From assembly GCA_030374765.1 (NCBI GenBank), contig JARGXX010000092.1:1951001-2015000 (forward strand): a stretch of DNA of 64,000 bases, given 5' to 3'. The notes under the pieces were generated by a model. That model was not told the origin of the DNA and made no database searches. It was given only the letters and a program-made list of their open reading frames with translations. A program made the translations under genes and the position numbers. Each line of letters begins with the position of its first letter. Positions within the stretch are counted from its first letter, which is position 1. Positions 46,152 to 56,447 of the stretch are shown piece by piece. This DNA comes from Agarophyton chilense. Its lineage: Eukaryota; Rhodophyta; Florideophyceae; Gracilariales; Gracilariaceae.

Positions 46152-46595
46152 TGAAGGAGCAACGATAACGGTTGAGCCCTGTAAGCCGCCGGGCCCCGAG
46201 GGAGCTGACAGATGCCACGTGGACTGGCCGACCTCAGCTGGACTGATTTAGATTATTAATTTATTTTAATTAGTGCAAAAAATTAGCCCAACAGTGCCAG
46301 GGAGATCCCAGCGCCTCGCCAGTACTATTTGCTTGGCTCGAGTGACGCTTCTCCCTTAGAGTAAAGTAGGCACCGTTAGGACACTAAATAAACATTTTTG
46401 GTATATTAGTTCGACCAATTGGTCTTCAAGCCATCGTTTCCGTAGCTCCAACCTGTAGGACTACGCAGTAAACGCCAGCACATTGCACCAAGTACTCTGG
46501 CAGTGCCGCCGTCAAGGATTCGAACCTTAGGACGCGCTCTACCAGGCTACCACCGGTCGAGACCCGTACGCTGACCCACCCGTCATTGCGTTACA
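46152..46595 (+). repeat. 5' LTR of element D
   Basis: TGAAGGAGCAACG to GTTACA, 444 bp, the same as 55743-56186. It contains a tRNA-like sequence on the minus strand (see 46500-46560). Confidence 0.95.
46277..46560 (-). ncRNA. Possible antisense Pol III transcript in D's 5' LTR
   Basis: On the minus strand an A-box-like TAGCCTGGTAGAGC (46549-46536) is followed by a consensus B box GGTTCGAATCC (46526-46516). The T arm pairs (TAAGG with CCTTG around TTCGAAT). The spacing is too short for an anticodon arm, so this is a tRNA-like remnant, not a tRNA. A run of six T on the minus strand (46282-46277) could terminate Pol III, giving an RNA of about 280 bases. Transcription is inferred only. Confidence 0.4.
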
Positions 46596-46598
46596 TTT

Positions 46599-46614
46599 TG
46601 GTCTCCCGACTTAG
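46599..46614 (+). promoter_or_regulatory. Primer-binding site of D
   Basis: TGGTCTCCCGACTTAG three bases after the LTR. Confidence 0.88.
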
Positions 46615-46784
46615 AAACCTTTGGAATAATTGAACGGACCACTGGAAGGATTCTAAACTTTGTTTTAATTCCCCAACAGACCAGATGTACAGAAGCAACC
46701 GCCATTATGGATGCAAGAAACACTCCCAACTGACCAGACCATAGGACCCCTACGGCAGGACGAAGTGCGGCTACAACGCCGGCG

Positions 46785-48600
46785 ATGTGGACTGAGCCTC
46801 AGGTTGATACCGCCAGCGACCGCAGGAGCACGAGGAACCATTCGCAAGAAGTACTGACCCCCCTGGATAGCCCTGAAAGGATTCGCCGAGCACCCACGGT
46901 GGCAGGGCGTTTACGAGAACGCCTCACCAGGGCCATCTCTCGGCCAGAGACCCTTCAAGAAGAAACCCGCCAGACCGAAGGAATGGGAGAAAACATACCG
47001 GCAGGGCTTGCCGACCTTCTCTGGCCCCGTCTCCGTGAGCTCTGCTCAGCCCATGTGGATTCCATTATAGACGTGCAACTCGCTACGGTGATCGCTGACC
47101 ATACGGATTACCTCATCACGCGAATCCTCCCGAAGGTAATGGAGTCTGACTTATTCAAAGACTCCCTCCTACAGGCCGTTCAAGGAGCAGTCACCCGCCA
47201 GCAGGCAATTTGGTGCCTAGGACCACTCCAACACAAATTAACCATCCGGTCTCTTTATGGAAACCCCCTACCGAACCCCCAGAAGCGGCGAGGTTATCCA
47301 CCCCTCGTCGGGAATACCATCAGGAAAACTCCATGGTGGGACAATCTAAAAGCAGAAGAGAAGCTTCGCGTCTAGATGAGAGACAGGTTGCCCATCAGTA
47401 GAATCCAAGGGAGGGACAAGCGAGGAGCAGAAGAGAAGCTCCGCGTCTAGAAGAGAGACCGCTGGCCCCACCCGACGGATTGTATGAGGTACAGCAACCT
47501 CAGAGCTCCATCGGATCTGATAGAGAGATCGATCCTTTAGGTCCCTATTCCGATGGAAAGAAAAGTAGCAACTGCAAAAGAAAGAAAAGACCTTTCGGAC
47601 ACGAATGATTCCGAATCGGCCTCGACAGAAACGACCTAGACTATCAGAATTTCCGTCTTGCCGACAGGTCCGCGAAATATTCTGGTTCGGTGGCTCGCAG
47701 AATCGCCAAATGGGCCAAACGGATGCCACTAACCATTACGTACAAGTTGTCGGGTTCCGATCCCATTGCTGTCCTTAGGTTTCTCAGTTTGTTTCGTACG
47801 GCCTGCGATCAGAACGGTGTCCACGAGGGCGCCGCTCTGTACCTTTTCCAATTCTTCCTTACAGGACAGGCGCGTGCCCGAATAGTTTCGAAGATATATA
47901 GCACAACTGACCTCGTGGATGCTCAAGACCGTGAGCTCCGCAGGTCATACCTTCAGGTTCTTCATTACCTCTAGGAAACTTACGCCACGGATGACCTTAT
48001 AATGGATGCCCACCAGGAAGTAATCTCCTTTAGGCAGAGCTTCAACATGACCGATTCGGCTTTCGCAGACGACCTATGGAAGAAGTCTTACCAATGTGGA
48101 AATGTATTCTCCGAAGGACGGCTCAAGCATCACTTCATTACGGTATTACTCCCTGCCATTCGGACATATGTCCGAAATTACCACACGGAAAACCCACAAT
48201 ACTCCTTCCGAAGGTTCGTTACTTATGCCAAAGGTTATGGAAAAAGCTACAGGACCTCCAGGCGCAACGCTGATATAACCAGAGGACACGCAACTCCATT
48301 GCGTAAACCCAACCAAGACCATTTGGTTAGCTCCACGGAATCGGACATGGATGCATCACTCCATTACCCAGATTCGGAAGATGTCCTCCCAGTTAATTTC
48401 AGTGCTCCTCCGTCTGGGCCCCCATCATACACTTCCCAGGGAACTACAGCGACCACTGGACCACCCACGCCCAAGTATTCTCCATTTCCGTCCCGCAAGG
48501 ACGTTTTTGTTTCTGCCCCAACGGCTTGCTTCCTCTGCCTTTCCATGGCCCCTCCCTCGTGACTGCTCGACGAATCTACTTGAAGACGCATGAAAAATCC
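46785..48600 (+). pseudogene. gag: Gag of element D, broken
   Basis: Starts at ATG 46785 (MWTEPQVDTASD) and is open to 47375: an N-terminal helical part similar in layout to C's (LADLLWPRLRELCSAHVDSI against C's AEELWPLLEERAKALVTLAV). After a frameshift region (47376-47690) the capsid core continues to 48562 (ITYKLSGSDPIAVLRFLSLF; SYQCGNVFSEGRLKHHF), with a stop at 47972. A zinc-knuckle start (CFLC) lies near 48530 and is shifted out of frame. A short 12-bp-rich repeat around GCAGAAGAGAAGCT(T/C)CGCGTCTAGA occurs at 47351 and 47428. Confidence 0.85.
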
Positions 48601-48874
48601 TCCAAGCCCTCAGGGAAGAGAATTACTGGGTGCCGAGATCCGAAGAAATGTTTAACAGTGCACAGCAACGACCCACAGGGAACCGTAGAAGCTCACGCTA
48701 TGCCACGCCTCCGGACACTCCGATCAAAGCCCCACAGGTCCGCGCCATTGTAGATCCTACAAAAGACCCCAAAGAAGAATCCTATCCTCAAGAACAAACG
48801 GAAACCCCATCGGAAAACTCTTAGAGGGTCGATGCGAGGCAAATCCTCCCTCTTTAAGCCCCTGCCTCAACCAA

Positions 48875-51800
48875 TTGGACGGTCCTGAGCCAAAGAGCTC
48901 TTCATCTTCCAATACCAACCACCCAGAATGGACCACTCAGGTTGAACCACAATTGGAACACGGCAACGACCCGGTCGGTATCCTCAGGAAAGAGAATGAC
49001 AAAGTTGGAGAAACTGTGAGACTTCGTTTCAACAACTCTCGAGTGACCACAGCCGTATTGGACACAGGAGCTGGTCCCAACTTGGTCCATCCGAAGCTAC
49101 TCCCAGTGGGTTGGCAAGATTTCATTCAGGCAAGAAAGACCCTAAGGATTATCGATGCGTCACGTAGACCAATGGACATTAAAGGGATAGTACCACTTTA
49201 TCTCTAGTTTGGACCATTGAAAGTTCGCACGTGGTTCCATGTATGCCCTAACTTGGGCGCTGAGGCAATCCTAGGGACCTCCTATATCGATCGATACATC
49301 AAGGTTATTTATCCAGGCCTTAGGAAAGTCGCGTTCTTCCGCGCACCCTACATCTCCATAACTGATTCCGCTCCAGGGCCAGAAGCCAACCGCAAACGAG
49401 CGGTTGTCTCCGAAAACACGAAGTTCAATAAGGTTCGCCTTTCAAAGGCCATAACGATACCGCCGATGACCCAAATCGCTGTATCGGTCCATTCCCAGTC
49501 CTCAGGTCTCGTAACGATTCAGAACCACCCAAAAACGGTTCTGAAGCACCTTACCTTGATGGCCATTGTAGTAATGGACATCCAACCCAAAAGGCCCTTC
49601 TTGGTCATAATCAGCAACTTCAGATATAATCCCGTACGGTTACCTAAAGGTACAGTGATTGGAATCACTCTACTCGCGCCCGTGGCCATCATGGAGGCCC
49701 AAATGGAGAACCTTACAAGGACAACTCCCGACGACGACGTCGAATCTTGAGAGGCAACAGTCGCTATCGGCGCAGAATTAGAATCCTATAGGACCCAGGT
49801 ACTTGATCTCCTCAGGAAATACCGGGCCATATGGTCAGGTAGATTGGGATGAATCAGAGCCACTACACACCACATTGTCCTTCAGGACGACGGTAAACCA
49901 CAGTTCCAGCACCCATACCGTACAGGCCTTAAGGGTAGGTAAGTTGTCGCCGACCAGAGGGATAAGATGCGCAAAGCGCAAGTCATAGAGCCGGCGCCTC
50001 CGAACCAATCCGAATGTGTAAACCTCCTTGTCCTCGTGGCGAAGAAAGATGGCTCCGTCAGGTTCGGTGTCGACTATAGGAAGCTGAACGCAGTAACCAA
50101 GTGGGACTCATACCCTATACCCCGCATGGACGAATGTCTGGATTCCTTAGGCGAATCTGTCGTATTTACCGCACTGGACGCTAACTATGGATACTGGCCA
50201 TTCCCTTTGGCCGAAGAAGCGAGAGCGCTGACAGCCATTACCACCCATGAAGGTCTGTTCAGATTTACTCGCATGCCCTTTGGTTTGAAGAAGGCACCAG
50301 CCACTTTCCAACGAGTACTGGACATTGTACTGTCCAGAGTTAAATAATAGTTCGCCCTGGTCTATTTCGATGACGGTATAATCTTCTCATGGACCGTATA
50401 AAATCACCTTCACCACATGAGGAAGGTGCTAAGAATCCTACAGGACGCTGGAGAAACACTGAAACTCCGCCAATGCCCTATCTTCCAGGCCTCAGTGGAC
50501 TATCTCGGTCACGTCGTCCTCCCAGGAAAGCTAAAGGTCGCTACACGGACCTCAAATGCGATTCGCAAGGCTAAACCTCCTAGGAACCACACGGAACTAC
50601 GTTCCTTCGTGGGTTCGTGCAACATTTACCGACGGTTCGTCCATGGGTTTTCCAAGATTAAGGCCTCTCTCAACGCAATGCTGAAGAAAGGAACACTTTC
50701 GGAGTTCGAAGCCCTCACTGACGACCAGTACGAGGCATTTCTGACCCTAAAGGACAAATTGCTGAACCCACCTATATTGGCTTTACCAAAACCCAATGAG
50801 CCCTTTGTCCTGGATACAGACACCTCTGATGACCAAGTGGGATGTGCACTGCTACAGGAACAGGAGTCACCGAAGGACTATCGACCAGTTGGATACTGGA
50901 GCAGAACGCTCACCAGCGCGGAGCGAAACTACAGTACTACCGAAAAGGAATGTCTAGGCATCGTATGGTCCGTATTGAAACTCCGTTCGTACCTAGAGGG
51001 AACTAGGTTCACCATTAGGACAGACCACAATTCACTCCGCTGGCTACTCAATATGACCGATGCATCAAGTCGCCTCGCTCGATGGCGCCTCAGGCTGTCC
51101 GAATATGACTACAAGATAACCTATAGGCCAGTCATCAATCACCAGGCAGGAGATGCCCTGTCGCTTATCATTACCGACGGAACTGACGACACCCCATTGG
51201 AGGACCTAATTATTACCCCCTTTACAGACGATGGACCTCAGGACTATACGGAAATGGATGACCTTCTGAGTAAAGTGCATTCAGAGGATCCTAAGATAAA
51301 GGAGAAAAAAGTATAACTATTGGACTGAGAGACCGTACCGCTCAATTTGAAACCACCTCAGGTTAATGCGAGAGGCCCGGAGGAAAAAGAGCTCCTCCCT
51401 CTGACTATTGAGGAACTCCTACAGGCGCAGGTCGAGGACGAGTACTGTAAGGAAACAGCCCAATTGGTAGGAACCCCTGGATGCCTATTCGACTATGACC
51501 GATCTGGACTATTATGTCGCCGCTCACCGCTGGATGGCTCACTCCAATGGGTACTACCAACTTCGCTAAAGGCTCGATTCCTATACCTCACCCAATTCCT
51601 TCGCTTGGCTGATTACCCTGGAGGCCGGCGAATGTACCAGACCCTAAGGAAGTTCTTCTACCGGCCACTAATGGCGCAGGACCTATGGAAAACCGCACGG
51701 AAATGTGCATCGTGCGCACAGATCCAAGGGTCTCCCGCCAACCATAAGGCCGAATTGAAGCTCTTCCCCGCCGCAGGTCCGATGGAATTAGTCGCAATGG

Positions 51801-53104
51801 ATGTACTTGGGCCTTCGCCTAAGTCGTCCCATGGAAAACGATTTGTCTTGGTCATAATCGATAGGTTTGCCAAGCTTACCCGAGCCCTACCCTTAGGGAG
51901 CACAACAGCCAAGGATTTCGCCTCGGCCTTCTTGTCCCAGTGGGTATATCCATATGGCATGCCACTCTACCTCCTTACGGATAACGGCAGCCAGTTTGTA
52001 TCCCAATTCTTCTCACATGTTTGTGCTACCTTAGGTATCAAAGATGGGACCACCACGGTGTACCACCCACAAACCAATAGCCAAGCCGAACGCTTCAACC
52101 GCAGCCTTCTGGCACGATTGGTGCACTACATCTCGGAGCACCAATTTGACTGGAACGATTACGTTGAGCCACTAGTTTATGCATACAACACGTAGGTGCA
52201 CGCTTCAACGGGGACAACGCCTTTCGACTTAACGCTAACGAGATCGCCTCCGCCGATAGCTGTTGACCTCCAGGAGTCCATCATACCCCAGGACATAACC
52301 GAAGGGATGACCCCGACACAGGCGAAGCGCTACTCGCGCCGACGCATCGACCGCATTATCCAATTGGCCAGAGCTGTACTAACCAAAGCCCAACAGCACT
52401 ACAAAGTCAATTTCGACAAGGTGGTTTGGAACAAATCGACATTTGGGAATGAAGAACTCGTTTACCTGGACCAGCCAGCGAAAGACCGTGAGAACCTCAA
52501 GGACACTACGCGAAAGCTCTTACCCCGCTCTACGGGACCATACAAAGTCCTTAAGGCCAATCAACACACCATTACGTTACTAATTGACGGCCTGCAGGAC
52601 ACCGTATCGATTGATCGGGTGACCCGAGCTCCCAGCTCCCCCGAATCACCAAAGTCTCAATCCCCTGGCCCGAGAAAACCACTACGGCCTCAGGTCGACG
52701 CTCAAGTCTCCACACCCCCTAAGGCAGTTCCCGCGGACTCGATTAGCCTCATGAACCCGATGGTTAATGCCAATGAAGCCGACCCATCTCTCCAAACCGA
52801 CTCCGATGGATTTGCCCCCCCGGACCACACTCTCCTTTCGGAGAATGAACACCACCCAGAATATGTATTTGAGCGCATCATCTCCGCCGGTCGGGGAAAA
52901 GATGGAACTATGCGCTATTGCGTACCATTGGTTCGAACAATCCCAAAACTCCTCCCAAACCGTCTCCCTACACGACGGTTCGCCGGAGCACGACGGTTCG
53001 TCGTAGTTTCCGCATTAGGGAACAAGGACAGTCCATCGGCGACACCTGAGGAAGACCTGAGACGCTCTCAAGGTTGGGCGACGTCCCGGGGCACGCACGT
53101 TTGA
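48875..53104 (+). pseudogene. pol: Pol of element D, one frame with multiple stops
   Basis: Protease is intact at VLDTGAGPNLVHP. RT shows FGVDYRKLNAV, FTALDANYGYW, RMPFGLKKAPATFQ and YFDD (near 50365). RNase H (50417-51316) has DTDTSDDQVGCA, EKECLGIVW and TDHNSLRWLL. Integrase has lost both zinc His residues (TQFLRLADYPGG, where A has SHYSKLSGHFGG) but keeps CASC, VAMDVLGP, TDNGSQF and the Glu of SQAERFN. GPYKV and a worn chromodomain (YVFERIISAGRG, near 52860) follow. Stops lie at 49205, 49748, about 49850, about 49940, 50346-50351, about 50400, 51314 and 52193. The last replaces a conserved Gln. Confidence 0.92.
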
Positions 53105-53366
53105 GGTACAGGAACGACCTTGGGAAAGAACAAGCATTAATTTATTCGACTAACTAACAGAGTTATAACAGCCCTCACCATGATCTCAATGTTGGCAGAA
53201 GCACTCGTAACACCAACAGAGCTCACTGGGGCAGCGCAGGAGTAACTCAGTCGTCCTCATTGGAAGCCGTAGGAGCGGAACAGGGACTACGGTTACCCGA
53301 GGAGCCAACTGGACCACTAGGACTGGCCCCAGCGACCCGAGCACGCTTCTTCGGCGGAGATTCACC
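53105..53366. other. Junction between pol and antisense gene of D
   Basis: A 260-bp gap between the convergent genes with no frame. Unlike A, C and E it is not clearly purine-rich. Confidence 0.5.
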
Positions 53367-55190
53367 TCAAAAACTATTCTCACCTTCGGAAGCCTCCCGG
53401 GCACTCAAATTTAGACAATACCGGGCATCCAAGTCGGCAGTAATCCTCTGGGACATCACTTGGTAATTCTGCTGCAGGAGATTGACCAAAGCGGTCTTTA
53501 GATGCTGACCCTGTTTGAAAACCGCGGCGTAGCGCACTGAGCGACTCGCCCAAGAGCAAGCTTCCCTCAGGATTGTCGCAATGTCCATCGAGGCTGCAAC
53601 ACCAACGGTACGGCTGACATGGCGGAGATCCAAAGCCGCAGCCGTGACCGAAGCGGGAAAGTGTGGAAACCGAATGTACGAAGCGATGGCGACGCCCCCA
53701 GTGGACGTTTGATCCAACGCATCACCTACAGGACTTCCGGACTCGACAGTAACCTCACCAGGAGGGATGTCCACCTGGGCGACAGGCGGCTCATAAGAAA
53801 GCTCATCCTGAAAAGCAGATCCCGGAGGAGCTGGAGGAGGGGAAGCGGTCGGCAACAACACAGCGGACTCGACCGGAGGATTGACGCCCTGTACGTGTAG
53901 GACGAAGGGATCTTCACCGAAGGTTTCTCCATCGGACATACCAGAAGGACTCAACGGCGTGGCTTCCACATCATGCCCAATGCACAGGGGAGCGAAACCA
54001 ATGGCCTTCGGATAATAGTCGGGCACATGGCGCCTCGGGATGTCCGATGGTTGATTCCTCAAAGGCTTGGCGGGATAGGCACGAGCGTCGTCCCGACACT
54101 GCGGATGTAGCGGAATCGGCGTGAATGAGTCGGTATCCAGGTCATAACAAAGAAACCCGGGAGTTTTGCCCCACTCTACGTGTAGGACATGATACAAAAG
54201 GTCCTCGGTCTCCTCGACGTCAAACTGGGTCCGTCGGAAGATATTCTGGATGTCCAGGTTCCTTAGGAAACGGATCATGATGTCCGGAAGCGGGATTAGT
54301 CGACCTCGAGGACCGGGTATGTTCTCATCGTACCACACCCTCCAATCCTCCGAACGGACATTACCACAGATTCCGTACTTTGCGATATACAGGAAGGCCA
54401 TAAGGGACATCACGCCGAACTCGACGAAGTGTACCTGCCAGGACAGCCACGACCTTCGGTCATTGTCATCGCCCATGAGTTGGGACGAGTGGTACGCCAC
54501 CACGGATGGCGTGGGAACCAAAAAGAGCGGCGAGACACGCCAATACATGGCCCATTTGTTCTCATGCTCGTGCGGAAGCGAAAGATATAAAGGAACACGT
54601 TTGTCTGCGCTCATGTCGTGATACTCCACCTGGTGCCAACAAAAGAAGAACCCCAGGGATTAACGCAAACAACCATCGGGCTCGTGCATCTCGTTCCAAG
54701 AGACCCAGTTGTACATCCAAAACAAGCGTTCATACGGGGGCCGGAAGCACAAAAAAGCCAAGAGATTGTGACCCGCGGGAGGGAATCGCACATGAGGCGA
54801 GATGAAATCCGTGTATAGGTCCGAAAGGAGTTTGTTCACCCTAAACTGGAATTCGGCTTCCTCCTCGCAGCCGACGTACGGCATGTCAGCTTCGATGAGG
54901 GTGCCACATCGCGTCGCCGAACGCGGATCTACAGGACAATGAAACCATCGGTTATACCACGAGACCCTGCGCGCGTTCTTGCCGCCCCTCCGGAAATCGG
55001 GTATCTTAGCAAACCTTCGGGCGTCGAGATACATATGACAGAACCTTTGGCATTCTTTCACAGAAGACAGAAGAATGGCATGACGCACTGCGGGCGGATT
55101 CCGTCCGATGGTATGGTCATAGCGGTCCCCGGGACGTTCGTAAGCCATTTGGTATCCCGAGGAGCTCCCCGCTTGGTTGTTCGAAGCCAT
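53367..55190 (-). pseudogene. Antisense accessory gene of element D, single stop
   Basis: The likely ATG at 55190 (MASNNQAGSSSG) leads a frame of about 608 codons broken only by one TAA (54658-54660). It is otherwise open, while pol of the same copy has about nine stops. The N-terminal half is rich in aromatic and Arg residues (RFPPAGHNLLAFLCFRPPYE, PTPSVVAYHSSQLMGD, WLSWQVHFVEFGVMSLMAFL). A Pro-rich middle and a helical C-terminus (SWASRSVRYAAVFKQGQHLK, QQNYQVMSQRITADLDARY) follow. The AY..S.L block and the W...L.E block parallel C and, more weakly, A and E. No known domain is recognised. Confidence 0.7.
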
Positions 55191-55727
55191 GGTGCCGCTG
55201 CCCACAGGCTGGCCCGCTGGAAAGGAAATAGGACGACCGACAGAAGCGACAAATTACGGAGGGAGAACGGTATTTCCGACGGGCTTATAAGGCGAGTTCG
55301 GCATCGCGCGCGACCAATGGAAAAGTACCACGATGGGAAGACGAGGTGATGGAATTAACCCGAACGGACTGACAGGAGTGAACCACGGTGGACGAAGCGC
55401 GGAGTGTCGCCAAAGGAAGAACGGAGACTAAGGAAGGCCCCAATTACCGTCACAAGAGAAGAAGCCAATAGACCATCTCGGCGACGCGACGCGAGGATTA
55501 CGCCGGCGATGCACCTATGGCCAGCGCTTATGGCGCGTGGGAGTTTCAGTCCTTAGGCAAATTAATTGCTCTTCAGCGCCAATGGTCAGCTCACGATTCC
55601 CCGCATCTCCGCAGGCGATGACGACGCAACGTCCCGTCGCGCCCAATGGTACTGGGAGCAACGAAGTGCCAGCGTCCCCTGGGTTAATCGTGAGGCCATC
55701 TGGACTTCGCCATGACGGCCGAATCCT
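55191..55727. other. 3' leader of D's antisense gene
   Basis: A 540-bp CpG-rich stretch between the antisense start and the polypurine tract. No frame or motif was recognised. Confidence 0.5.
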
Positions 55728-55740
55728 AAGGAGGGAGATA
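55728..55740 (+). promoter_or_regulatory. Polypurine tract of D
   Basis: AAGGAGGGAGATA, two bases before the 3' LTR and very similar to A's. Confidence 0.7.
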
Positions 55741-55742
55741 TG

Positions 55743-56186
55743 TGAAGGAGCAACGATAACGGTTGAGCCTTGTAAGCCGCCGGGACGCGAGGGAACTGAC
55801 AGATGCCGCGTGGACTGGCCGACCTCAGCTGGACTGATTTAGATCATTCACTTATTTTAGTTAGTGTAAAAAACTAGCATTAAAGTGCCAGGGAGATCCC
55901 AGCGCCTCTCCAGTACTATTTACTTGGCTCGAGTGACGCTTCTCCCTTAGAGTAATGTAAGCACCGTTAGGACACTAAATAACCCTCTTTGGTATATTAG
56001 TTCGACCAATTGGTCTTCAAGCCATCGTTTCCGTAGCTCCAACCTGTAGAACTACGCAGTAAACGCCAGCACATTGCACCAAGTACTCTGGGAGTGCCGC
56101 CATCAAGGATTCGAACCTTAGGACCCGCTCTACCAGGCTACCACCGGTCGAGACCCGTACGCTGACCCAACCGTCATAGCGTTACA
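55743..56186 (+). repeat. 3' LTR of element D
   Basis: 444 bp, about 28 substitutions from the 5' LTR. The minus-strand tRNA-like A and B boxes are preserved (56140-56127 and 56117-56107), and so is the T6 tract (55873-55868). Confidence 0.95.
55868..56151 (-). ncRNA. Possible antisense Pol III transcript in D's 3' LTR
   Basis: The same tRNA-like promoter as in the 5' LTR, with unchanged A box and B box. Transcription would run leftward, toward D's antisense gene, and should stop at the T6 run. Expression is inferred only. Confidence 0.4.
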
Positions 56187-56447
56187 TCGAGTGACGGCTG
56201 GTACCTACTAGAAGGTGAAAGCATGGCTTAGCTACCATCCTGGACGTCAATCTGGAGCTCCGGTAATTCAGAACATTGAAGCACCACAAGCTAATTCGCA
56301 AGTTGGAAGCAACGCCTCAAGGGCGAACGACCCGCCTCAGTCGGGAAACTAAGTGAGGGAACCCCAAGGATGTCGGCCCTATTCCATCGCGTAGAGCCGA
56401 CCAGGAAGTACTTGCCTCCTTGTTCCCGCGCTTAAAGACCCAAGGTC

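Larger units (their letters stand above)
46152..56186 (+). mobile_element. Chromovirus D, inserted in E
   Basis: A 10.0-kb Gypsy element with two 444-bp LTRs, PBS, gag, pol, antisense gene and purine tract. It splits E between gag and protease. LTRs differ at about 28 positions by hand count (about 6%). Gag and capsid resemble C more than A or E. Pol stays largely in one frame with about nine stops. Confidence 0.95.

Noticed and set aside
46500-46560. A functional tRNA gene in D's LTR
   Set aside because: The spacing between A and B boxes leaves no anticodon arm and the acceptor stem pairs imperfectly, so it is called tRNA-like only.
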